A DNA stretch of 64,000 nucleotides from Sanderia malayensis. Its lineage: Eukaryota; Cnidaria; Scyphozoa; Semaeostomeae; Pelagiidae. The notes beneath the pieces were generated by a model that was given only the letters and a program-made list of their open reading frames with translations, was not told the origin of the DNA and ran no database searches. The DNA is taken from positions 806,001 to 870,000 of the forward strand of contig RQOL01000772.1 of the NCBI GenBank assembly GCA_013076295.1. The letters run 5' to 3'. Below, piece after piece: positions 53,760-64,000 of the stretch. Numbering within the stretch: position 1 is the first letter of the stretch; each line of letters starts with the position of its first letter. The position numbers and the translations under genes are program-made.

Positions 53760-56700
53760 CATGGATGGAGTTCAACCTTGCTATCGGAACAGTGAGACCA
53801 TCGTAGGGGCTGGGGAACGAAATCGATACGCGGAAAAACCTGATCATCTCATAAGGCAGAAATATTGCAATAAAATCACATACTCATCATAATAGACACA
53901 TCGCAGTAACGGGGAAGCGAACTCAATGAGCGAAAAGACATGAACTTCTTATAAAGTTAAAACGTCATGATACAAAAACGTAGGGTCATCGCAGGAAGTG
54001 CAAATTGCAGTCTCAGAAAGGTGTAAACAATTGCCATACACGTACATCCAACCATCTCATAAGTTGTAAATCGCGACATCTGGGAGAAGGAAAAATCGAT
54101 ATGCGAAGGGATGGTCATGATAGAGGGCATGTCACGATACCAACTGCGTGATCATCGCAAAAATTCTACACAATGGAATATTGGGGCACTGAAAATTGCT
54201 CTGTGAAAAAACATGGACATCATATGAGGTAGAAATCTAGCGATAAAGAACACATGATCATCTCATAAAGTAGCTACATATCGCAGTCTCGGCGTAACGA
54301 AATGGATAGGCGAAAACGTAATCATGATCTAAGGCATAAATACCCGCGATACAACTACATAATCATCTCATAAAACAGAAACAGTGCAATATCGTCTTAG
54401 AAGTTACACATCGGAATATCAGGCCAACGAAATCAAGAATGCGAAGACATGATCGTTTCATACATTGTAAATATCGTGATATAAACTAAAGTTCATTTTG
54501 GAAAATTGCACATCCCAATATCAAGGAAACCAGATCAAAATGCGAAAAACGTGATCATCTCATATATGCAAACATCGCGATAGAGGCACATGATTATCGT
54601 GGAAATTACACTTCGGAATAGAAGGGAGACAAAATCGAAATGGGAAAAACCTGATCATCTCGTAAATGGTAAAACACCTGCGTTACAACTACATGATCAT
54701 CGAGAAAAATTACGCATTGCATTACCGTTCTATTGCAACGAACTGCTCATATCGTGCGAACATGCAGCTGAGTGGCTGGTTTTGAGGGTCGACCATCGAC
54801 GGTACACTTGGCGGTAGACGTAACGTACTTGGAAATGATAGATACAATAGAGTGAAAAGAGAAAGTTAACCCAGCGAAGGAACATAACACAAAAGCAAAG
54901 ACAGATGGAGGACCCCCAATCCCAGCCACTCAGAGCTGACAGCACGAATGCCGCGCATTAAGGCCCTTAGTTAGGCCCCCAAGTGACTGAGCCGGAGAGA
55001 GTTGAAGAATGAGGATAAAATAGTAGCGAGTGCAGGTCAGAAAAGAGACAGCGAAAAAGACAAACGTCGAAGTAACGAAATCACATGATCAACTATGGCG
55101 ACGATCAAGGCAACTAACTGTGGCAGCAATCATGGCAATAAAATCGAAATGCAAATATTTTCGTCTCATATATAGTACACATCGCGGTTAAACATTGCAT
55201 TATCAGGGGAACGAATTTGAAGAGCGTGAAACATGCTTATCATCTGATATATGATGAAACGTCGTGATAGAAACACAAGATCATCTTGGCAATTACACAT
55301 TGCAATATCAGGGGAACGAAATTGAAATGCGATAACATGATCATCTCATAAGATATAAACCTCGCGATACAAAACACATGGTCATCATAGAACAATTACA
55401 CATTGCAATACCAGGGTAACGAAATCGAAATGCGATAACATGATCATCTCATAAGATATAAACATCGCGATACAAGCACATGATCATCTCAGAAGTGACA
55501 CATCGCAAAATCAGGGGAACAAAATCGAAAAGCGACAACATGATCATCTCATAAAACATAAACCTCGCGATACAAACACATGATCATCATAGAACAATTA
55601 CACATCGCACTATCAGGGGAACGAAATCGAAATGTGAAAACATGATCAACGCATTCATGATAAACATCGCTATACAAAAGCACATGATCATCTCAGAAGT
55701 GACACATCGCAAAATCAGGGGAACAAAATCGAAAAGCGACAACATGATCATCTCATAAAACATAAACCTCGCGATATAAACACATGATCATTATAGAACA
55801 ATTACACATCGCACTATCAGGGGGACGAAATCGAAATGTGAAAACATGATCAACGCATTCATGATAAACATCGCTATACAAAAACACATGATCATCTCAG
55901 AAAATGACACATCGCAAAATCAGGGGAACAAAATCGAAAAGCGACAACATGATCATCTCATAAAACATAAACATCGCGATACAAGCACATGATCATCCTA
56001 GAACAACTACACATCGCACTATCAGGGGAACGAAATCGAAATGCGAAAACATAATCAACGCATTCATGATAAACATCGCTATACAAAAACACATGACCAT
56101 CTCAGAAATGACACATCGCAAAATCAGGGGGAACGAAATCGAAAAGCGACAACATGATCATCTCATAAAACATAAACATCGCGATACAAGCACATGATCA
56201 TCATAGAACAATTACACATCGCAATACCAGGGTAACGAAATCGAAATGCGAAAACATGATCAACGCATTCATGCTAAACATCGCGATACAAAAACACATG
56301 ATCATCTCAGAAGTGACACATCGCAAAATCAGGGGAACAAAATCGAAAAGCGACAACATGATCATCTCATAAAACATAAACCTCGCGATATAAACACATG
56401 ATCATTATAGAACAATTACACATCGCACTATCAGGGGGACGAAATCGAAATGTGAAAACATGATCAACGCATTCATGATAAACATCGCTATACAAAACAC
56501 ATGATCATCTCAGAAAATGACACATCGCAAAATCAGGGGAACAAAATCGAAAAGCGACAACATGATCATCTCATAAAACATAAACATCGCGATACAAGCA
56601 CATGATCATCCTAGAACAACTACACATCGCACTATCAGGGGAACGAAATCGAAATGCGAAAGCATGATCAACGCATTCATGATAAACGTCGCGATACAAA

Positions 56701-57250
56701 CACGTGATCATCATAGAAAAATTACACATCGCACTATCAGGGTAACGAAATCGATATGCGATAACATGATCATCTCATGGACCATAAAACATCGCGATAC
56801 AAACACATGATCATCATAGAAAAATTACACATCGCACTATCAGGGTAACGAAATCGATATGCGATAACATGATCATCTCATGGACCATAAAACATCGCGA
56901 TACAAACACATGATCATCATAGAAAAATTACACATCGCACTATCAGGGTAACGAAATCGATATGCGATAACATGATCATCTCATAAAACATAAACATCGC
57001 GATACAAACACATGATCATGATAGAAGAATTACACATCGCAATAACAGGGTAACGAAATCGATATGCGATAACATGATCATCTCATGAAACATAAACATC
57101 GCGAATACAAACACATGATCATCGCAGAATTTTGACATCGCAATATCGGGGAAACGAAATCGATATGCGATAACATAATCATCTCATGAAGCATAAAACA
57201 ACGCGATACACATACATGAAGATTTTTGAAGTTACACATCGCAATAACCA
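53760..57250. repeat. Satellite array with units of about 100-110 bp inside element II
   Basis: Units contain ACATGATCATCTCAT, AAACATCGCGATACAA, a second ACATGATCATC, ATTACACATCGC, and AACGAAATCGAAATGCG. Units at 55300-57100 are similar to each other and partly arranged as higher-order repeats of about 210-430 bp, while those at 53760-54700 are diverged. The array is interrupted at 54736-55065 by the duplicated block. All visible sequence is repeat-derived and non-coding. Confidence 0.85.
54736..55065. repeat. Duplicated block of about 300 bp in element II, copy 2
   Basis: Second copy of 53316-53640, lying inside the satellite array. Its placement suggests that the block and the satellite units were amplified together. 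Confidence 0.78.
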
Positions 57251-58149
57251 ACGGAAAGTAACGGCTGGGGGGAATAACAAACTTTAAATTTTAGCGAGTA
57301 CAGCGGAAAAGATCCTAGGGTGTAGAAGGCTAAGCTTTTGGCAGTCCCAAGGGAAGCGATGCTGGAATGAGGGCAAAATGCAATAGACGGCATAACGAGA
57401 TCAAAACGAAAGGTGAAAACTTACAATGGCATGTAAAAGAAAAGTAGCGTAAAAGAATTTTTAGGCGCACGGGGGAATATAAAGAATAAAATACGCAAAG
57501 CAGAACACGCACAGGAATATCCGGAGGGACGTTATGACAGAGAACACAAAAACCTCGGTAAAAATGGAAAGATAAACAGCAGCAAAAGGGCCTACTCCGA
57601 AAAATCACTTTTAATGCGAGACAAGAAATTAGGGGAAGGCTAAAGGAATTAAGGAAAACACGGGGACAAAGAAAAATTTAACTTATGCAGGACTGACCTC
57701 GCGAGACAAATTGGGAAAAATTTATAGCTAATCGAGACGACAACGGGCATGGGTATCGGGGTAAAATGAAAAAGCAAACTCACAGAAATATCTTGACGGG
57801 CGGCGACACAGGTTCAGCAAGCTTGTCTGCACTTTGCGCTGGGGCACATGGTCTGAGAAAACGACAGCTGGAGGAGAACATGTGAGCGGCATACACTGGT
57901 AGAAGAGGTAACAGCAGCCTGACCAGACGAAACCGTGATGTCTTGTCCTGAGAGGGCGTGAGAAGAAGCACCGACTTCAATTACCAACGTGGCTGGAACC
58001 CACAGACTGGATGAGGAGGCTGTAGAGGGAACTGCTTCAATACTTAACTGCCTAACAAGGGCACGAATGGCCTCAGCGAAGGGTTGACTCGGTCGTGGAG
58101 ACGACATGCTGATGAATTTTTGGCAGCGACGGTGTCAGACGATGAAAGA

Positions 58150-58335
58150 CGAAACTTAGACCACCAAATTCTCTGACTTGGTGCGTATTTGTTAGAGAAC
58201 TGTGATAACCACGAGGAACCAATATATATGCCCTTATTCCCCTCTGGGAGATAGAAATATCCCGGATATTACTAGTAAAAATGCATAAATTATCTTATCC
58301 TGGTCACGTGTCAGAATACATCACAGTGAGGATAG
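58150..58335. repeat. 186-bp repeat of element II, outer copy
   Basis: Direct repeat of 51298-51483, directly followed by GGTTAGGGTTA of the interrupted minisatellite. Confidence 0.88.
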
Positions 58336-58545
58336 GGTTAGGGTTATGTCATGCGGAGGAGAAAGGTGGTTAGTATGCGCAGTAACATGTATATAGGTAC
58401 TGCGCAGGAGCATATATGACATGAGGTTGGTGGATGCATTGGCCTTAGGGTTAGGGTTAGGGTTGCATGCGGAGGAGAAAGGTGAGTACGCGCAGTAGCA
58501 TTTATTTGGGTACTGCGCAGGAGCATATGTGACGTAAAGCTGGTT
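58336..58545. repeat. Continuation of the 130-bp TTAGGG minisatellite
   Basis: Directly after element II the sequence resumes with GGTTAGGGTTATGTCATGCG and about one and a half further units. A further short fragment (GTGACGCTGTTGGATGCATT, then TTAGGG copies) lies at about 59390-59430. Confidence 0.85.
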
Positions 58546-58546
58546 G

Positions 58547-59135
58547 ATGATTTATTGCGGAACGATGTACCCGGCCTAAATTTATTGAATTACAAAAAAA
58601 GTTGTAAAAATTCATACTTTTGGATGTACTGGATGATATGTATGCTCAGGTAAGTGACATGGTTTTGATATCCCACAAGCTTACTAAAATATTAGCTGAT
58701 GCGACACGGGATTTTACTGAAGTATTCCAGAACTTTACCAAAATCTGAAATTTTAACTTTTGTACGTAGCACAACACGGTTTTGCTTCCTAAAGGTTCCA
58801 CAACGAAGAAAATCAATTACTTCCAGCCTAAGTGACTTTAATTATGTAACCGAATATCAGACCGCTACAATTTTTTAAATTGATTCACTTTTATAAGGGA
58901 TAGCTATAGGTATAGGTATAATTATCGTGATCTGCCACAGCTGCGTTTCCTTTCGAATTGGAGAAGTGTTGTATTAGCTAATATTTCAGTGAGCTTTTGG
59001 GATATCAAAACCCTGTCACTTACTTTTAATTAGAGCTCACATATTATATCTAGTACTGCCAAGATATTTAATTCAACAAATCTCTTGGTCATTCGATTAA
59101 TTTAGGCCTGTTGCATCGTTCCGTAAAAAATAAAC
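58547..59135. mobile_element. Foldback element with inverted arms of about 160 bp
   Basis: The left arm (TTATTGCGGAACGATGTACC, then GGTTTTGATATCCCA and AAATATTAGCT) matches the right arm in inverse order (AGCTAATATTTCAGTGAGC, TGGGATATCAAAACC, then GCATCGTTCCGTAAAA). Arm identity is moderate, with small gaps, so the element is old. I could not fix the exact tips or a target duplication. Confidence 0.7.
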
Positions 59136-61465
59136 AAAATACCGACATTTGAAACGTTTTTTGTCATTATCGAAATTTTACTAGTATCCTCATATTATAT
59201 GCCCTGCAACAGTATGCATATGTCAACCTTGTTTACCAATATTTTCCTCCAAAACGATCATTTAACTTTGCACTCATTGATTTACAAAAGCTATTTACCC
59301 CTCTCTAATTTGCCGCTAAATGACGTCGCCGTTGTCTGCACGAATCGTGCGGAGTCAGGTATGTAGTGCCTTCGGCGCTTTATATTATTGCGTGACGCTG
59401 TTGGATGCATTGGCCTTAGGGTTAGGGTTAGTGTTAAATCCACGCATACCTCTGTGCTCCACAGATTGCATTGGCAGTTGGGGTGCTAAACTCTCTCTCC
59501 ATGATCTATAATAACAAGTTATATATATGAAACTTTGCTAAACTCAAAGATATCACCTTCTGTTTACTTTAAATATCGAACATACCCAGGCACGTTCTTA
59601 TCAAGCCGTGCAATTTGTTTTGCAATTTGTTTAAGAAAGTTTTGTTGGTTATATCACAACCTGTCGCTTACCCATCTTAGCCAACATTTTTTAGCACGAC
59701 ATCAAGCAATACAAGCTACAGCTTTCCGCGGCAGCATTTAAAGATTATTTAGCAATAAAGTTACAAAACGAAAATTCCACGACTGGTTCAGATGAGGCCG
59801 AAATTTCATTTAGCTAGGAACATAAGAAGAAGAATTTGCACTATTGCGCACGAGCTCCTCTAATTGCCATAACAACAACGCTCAAAGATTTATGAAATTG
59901 CCCTCTCGTGAAGATCTTCAGCCAATCGGATAAAGGTAAATAGCAAAGTTTACCTTCAATTGTACAATTAATATCTGGCATTTGAACTCTCAAGTAAAAT
60001 TTCAGTCAGGTCGTTTTCAATATCTGTTGTCTTGGATTTTTGTATTATTCCCTGGACTCCAACACATTGGGTTTTCCAAGCTGCTTCAGTGTTCAATCAT
60101 TTCTGACCGTCTCCGTTGTTTTGGCTACAAATCTATTAATTTTCCACACCGATTAAATGTTATCTGCATGAGCGATAATATTGCAGGTATTTGTGCAAAT
60201 GCGAATTTGTGTCGGTCCAAGCTCCAAACTGCCCTGTCCGTCAACTCTTAATAGGTCATGGTCATTATAAAGCACTTGGTTTCTCCTAGATTAATATTTT
60301 ATTCGTATAAAGGTAACATTTTCTCAAAATTTCCTCAAAGCGAGTTGGTAGCACAAATATAATAGGTGCGACTTTACTCAAAAGCTGTCAGACTTGAAAC
60401 CATTGTGTCTCTCTACCATTGTCCTGGAATGTTTTCAGATTGAGGAGGGGATCGAGAAGCACCCGCAGCCATACCTAAACCAAATTTGAGAGGAGAAGAA
60501 CAAAGTGCAGTGCAGTGAGAAAGTAGGATACTGGTCCATATCAAAGGGGAGCTGTAATTGCTAAAGGTGGGCTGCACGCGCAGTCCGTTATCAATCATCT
60601 GTCCATTTCGTTGCTTGAATGGAGTTTGTTTTGTTTGGTGTGGCCCAACAAATCACATGGTGATATTATTTGAAAAGTATCCAATATTTGCTAAGAATAG
60701 CAAGGTCGTCGAAGCAGATAGACTGAAATAGCTTTGTATCGTGATGATGATAGATACTAAATACAGGTAAGAGGGTTAGAAAGCGTGTTTTATAATGAAG
60801 TTTTTGGACGAGAGACCCTTCTCCTGGCCTAAATTTTAATGTTGTGCGAAATATTTCGCGAGGTGGTTTATCCCGTGACAGTAGGCCTGTGAAAAGTGAG
60901 AAATTGTTGCAGTTTTTATCACATGATTTTTCCTGATAAATGTTAACCAAAATCGGGTATTCATTTAGCATTATCCGCTCTCCTCTTTTTCGATATTTGG
61001 AATTTTTAACTATTTTGTTTTGGCGTGATTCCTCATGAAGGAAAGTTTACAAGACCTGACACACCAACTTCATGGCAAATCAAACTCCTTTCCTAAATAA
61101 TTTATCATGAGATAAGGTTTCTCGTTTGATTGCTAATTGAATAGGCTCTAGAATGGAAAAGCTTGCACGAATCTTCATATTGTGGTCGGTCGGGGTAACA
61201 CTTGAGTTTCGGAAGATTTTCTTGTTTTGAGACATTTTGCAAATAACCTGATGCACTTCCTTGATGTTGAACAATTTTCGTTGTGAGATATTATGCACAA
61301 GACAATGACGTTCAAATCTCGGACAAAACAGCGCTGTTGAAATTTCCATTGAGAACATAATCTATTTGTTAATCTTTTGTCCAAGTTAACACAGCGTTGT
61401 TTTTCACCAATTTGTTTTTTGTCAAGGTACAGTTTCTTTTGACGACATTTGGGCTGCTTTGAACA
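59136..61465. other. Intergenic DNA upstream of the right-hand gene
   Basis: About 2.3 kb with one TTAGGG minisatellite fragment near 59390-59430 and otherwise unremarkable AT-rich sequence. The ORFs at 59982-60251 and 61080-61504 show no domain and no flanking splice pattern that I trust. The promoter of the gene starting at 61466 should lie near the right end. Confidence 0.4.
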
Positions 61466-63990
61466 ATGGGCGATATTTTTAATTCCAGTCAGTTCTTGAA
61501 ACAAGTCAAAGAGCGTGCCGAGGTAAGCAAGTAAACAATATTTGACAAGTAGCTTTCTTAATTTAGTTATTCCTTTATCTGTTGCTAGATTCTAGGAAAA
61601 CCCAGTTTTTATGGAAATATGCATAGCTCTATGAATTGCTATGCATAGTAATTTTAATTGAATGTACCAATTTATGATTTTATGACCCTGTACACGTTTT
61701 TTTATAAGAAACCACTTTATAAGCAACTTACTAGTAGAATTTGTGCCAAATTACAATAGATTCTTTTTTTCTATTGTTTTTGTTAACAATAGAAAACAAT
61801 AGAAAATTTAAGAAACTTTTACTAGTAGGGCTTGAGCTAGGTTTCTCATAAAATAAAAAGTATGTACCTATGATGAAATAAATGTATTCAATTATTTTTT
61901 AAACCCCCCTTTGCCAGATTACCTACCCTTAAAATTCTCTCAAGTGTATTTAAATTTGTTTTTCGAAATGTACTGTATGTCTTCTAAATGCTATGAAAAT
62001 AGGTATGCAGCTGATAAATACATCAGTTTGATTATTGTAAATGAATGTTTAAAGGTTGTAAGCAAAAGTGCCAGGCAAAAGCCAGAAGATGTGGCAGAAA
62101 AATTCAGTAAACAAGATGGGGAAGGAGATCAGGAAATGGTAAATAATTTATTTTAATGTATGGCTTTAAAATATATTTTAAGAACATATTGTCTTGTTTT
62201 ACCTGGTAATATAGATTATTTCTATATATTTTATGTTTTTATAACAAAGGCAATTTTTATGGATGTATTCTTTTTGTATTTGATAGCAAGATTACTTGGC
62301 TGTAATCCGGGGAACAGAGCCAGTAAGTTGTATAATTTCTGTTATATTAATGCACTATAAATAATATAAAGTTTAAACTAGCATATAAATTTTCCATCAA
62401 GATCACCTGTAGATTTTGCATCAAGACTATTATTGAAATACAACAGGATATTGTTTAAACACAATTGGCTACTGTTTCTCCTATTGTTATGATAAGAAAT
62501 TTTAGCTTGAATGTATTTGTAAAAGTAGGGTTTTATCTGCTGGTCTTTACTTTAATCCATTATTTATGTCTATTGATAGTGATTCATTTTTTTTGTATAA
62601 GGAAAAACCCGAGTTTGATGTCAAAATCACAATTAGTGATGATTTGGAATTGGATTTTGCTTCAAGTCAGGTACAAATATAAGTTTATTGCATATATCCA
62701 GTGGTGTAAATAGAGCGGGTCACTGGGACCCTTGGCAGAAATTATATTCTCATACCACATTCAACAAATCATAGTCAAAGACAATGTTATTTTTTTATTT
62801 AATATGAAGAAACGTATATGTTATGTTTAGGCAACCCCATTGGATTTTTCAAGAGAAAAAACCAAAGCTGAGTTGGCTCAAAGGCGAATACAGAAAAGGA
62901 GAAGACCCCAATCTTGGGCATGGGCTCCAGCAAGCCAAGTTTCGATTACAGTTCCTCAGTCAAGTGGAAGTCAAGAAAATGTTCGAAAGTAAGCCCTGCA
63001 CAATAGTCTGAATCGATATCTATGAAAACAGAATGGAAATTAGAAAATTCATGCGAGCTTTGCAGCTTTTTTGAGGTTGGGATCAAAGTTTGATGCGTGC
63101 GAAAATTTGGCGGGAATGCCACGCTGACGAAATTGCGTCAACATAAATGTTCCTTCCCTTCTTAAACTCAATTGTTATCGTAATTTTACGTGTTTTTGTT
63201 CATATTTGTATGTTGTTAGATATAAAGATGCTAATCTAGGCTTGTTGTTTTCTTTAGTGAGCCCGATTTGAGTTCGCAAAAAGAAAATAAAATCGAGGAG
63301 AAAAAGGAAATTTCATATGAAGAGCCTACGAAACGACCCAGAGCCCAAAATAAATTCGGAAGTCCAGCATCAAATAATTTGATGGCAGATCTTGGCAATT
63401 TCCTCAAGGTATCAAAGAAGCCAAATAATGTAAGTCCTTTTACGATATTTTTTCCTATGTCTTTGCGGAAACCTTAATCGAATATTGAATCTTAATTACT
63501 GGAACTATGTATAAAGGGACTGAGTTTACGAGTGATTGATTTAACGGGCTTATAATTGTCTGACATATTGTGCTTTAGTTATTTACGTTCAAATCAAATT
63601 ATAAAATGCTTCCTGTCGTCTACTATAGCTTGTTTCAAGTTAAAAGTTACCCAATGTTACTCAGCCTACACATTTTTCATGAGGATAATGTTTATAAAAT
63701 TGCCTGGTAGGTCCTACTGTCTAATATCTTATTTGCTTTTTGTTTTTATTAAAAGGACGATGGCACTAAAGAAGGCAAAAGTTCGCCCGAGAAGCGAACA
63801 AGCACGCCGCCAAAAGTTGTATCACCGCGTCTTACAAGTCCAACAACGTCACCCCGTAGCCCAAGATCTTCCGAGCAAGACCCGTACCTTGTAAAAACGA
63901 AAGCCACTTCAATTTCTCCCGGTCAGACCATCCCTATAATACACAAAAAGGAGAATGCTGGAGATTTGTTTGATAATTCGCGTGTTAAAG
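61466..63990 (+). CDS. Unrecognised protein, first seven exons (runs off right edge)
   Basis: I do not recognise this protein. Exons: 61466-61530 (ATG, MGDIFNSSQFLKQVKERAE), 62003-62138 (KYISLIIVNECLKVVSK, GDQEM), 62287-62322 (QDYLAVIRGTEP), 62602-62670 (EKPEFDVKITISDDLELDFA), 62831-62988 (TPLDFSREKTKAELAQRRIQ, KRRRPQSWAWAP), 63258-63429 (SSQKENKIEEKKEISYEEPT) and 63756-63990. Phases agree through all junctions, which supports a real gene. The first about 90 residues look folded and helical; the rest is charged then Ser/Pro-rich (PPKVVSPRLTSPTTSPRSPR) and likely disordered and phosphorylated. The basic KAELAQRRIQKRRRP stretch could bind a partner or act as a nuclear signal. A donor follows at 63991. 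Confidence 0.75.
61693..61864. mobile_element. MITE of the CACGTTTTTTTATAAGAAACC family in intron 1
   Basis: The left end CACGTTTTTTTATAAGAAAC is preceded by TA. The right end, read in reverse, is the degraded CATACTTTTTATTTTATGAG, followed by TA. The interior shares TAAGAAACTTTTACTAGTAG words with the nested element at 8981-9392. The right boundary is good to a few bases. Confidence 0.7.
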
Positions 63991-64000
63991 GTAACTTTAA

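Larger units (their letters stand above)
51161..58335 (-). mobile_element. Split-direct-repeat element II, inserted in the TTAGGG minisatellite
   Basis: A 65-bp repeat lies at 51161-51225 and 51481-51545, and a 186-bp repeat at 51298-51483 and 58150-58335. On the minus strand the order is A1 (58335-58150), interior, B1 (51545-51481), A2 (51483-51298), 72-bp spacer, B2 (51225-51161). This is the same architecture as element I with unrelated sequence. Both outer ends share TAG, and removing the element rejoins AGCGTTAG to GGTTAGGG, an intact telomere-like repeat, so the ends are well placed and there is no longer target duplication. The interior holds a satellite array and two related 300-bp blocks. 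A 97-codon ORF starts just inside A1 at 58107 on the minus strand (MSSPRPSQPFAEAIRALV); no known domain. Confidence 0.6.

Noticed and set aside
55080..57250. Regularly spaced short repeats resembling a CRISPR array
   Set aside because: The intervals between the short words are themselves repeated, there are no unique spacers, no cas genes occur, and the genome is that of an animal. It is a satellite array.

Overview
The window is nuclear DNA of an invertebrate animal. It is AT-rich, carries multi-exon genes with GT-AG introns, and holds clear orthologues of metazoan genes: SETD1, a FET-family RNA-binding protein, TBL2, a Doc2/rabphilin-like double-C2 protein and SRRM2. TTAGGG telomere-type repeats and dense MITE-like inverted-repeat elements sit in introns and intergenic DNA. 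A cnidarian or another early-branching or lophotrochozoan-type animal fits, but I cannot name the species. All gene models were read by eye from splice signals and protein similarity.

Layout. 1-6209 (-): N-terminal and central part of a SETD1-type histone H3K4 methyltransferase; the SET domain lies off the left edge. 7626-14239 (-): a FUS/EWSR1/TAF15-like protein with 13 exons. 14976-16085 (-): an intronless rhodopsin-family GPCR. 16086-20671: gene-poor DNA with small transposons. 21454-26456 (-): TBL2, with several MITEs in its introns. 26601-32341: a complete 5.7-kb Mutator-like (MULE) transposon inserted 145 bp upstream of the TBL2 start codon. 33726-38986 (-): a Doc2/rabphilin-like gene cut at its 5' end by a 100-N gap (38987-39086). 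39087-45092 (-): SRRM2, cut at its 3' end by the same gap. 45452-49924 and 51161-58335: two large, mostly non-coding elements that share an unusual split-direct-repeat architecture. The second lies inside a 130-bp minisatellite carrying TTAGGG runs and itself carries a satellite of roughly 105-bp units. 61466-63990 (+): the first seven exons of an unrecognised gene that runs off the right edge.

The main discovery candidate is the MULE at 26601-32341. It has 30-bp terminal inverted repeats (29/30 matching), a perfect 9-bp target-site duplication, and one uninterrupted ten-exon gene for a 1203-residue protein. In order the protein has a CARF/ALS2CR8-like N-terminal module, a MULE transposase core with all acidic residues, a SWIM zinc finger, a Ulp1-type (C48) cysteine protease with His/Asp/Cys, and a C-terminal PHD finger. 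This would be an apparently intact animal MULE that carries its own SUMO/UBL-protease-like and chromatin-reader-like modules. It may bear on where the vertebrate CARF domain came from.

Other notable items are a 517-bp MITE that carries a 151-bp copy of an exon of the gene it sits in, two nested insertions inside the MULE, and the paired split-direct-repeat elements.
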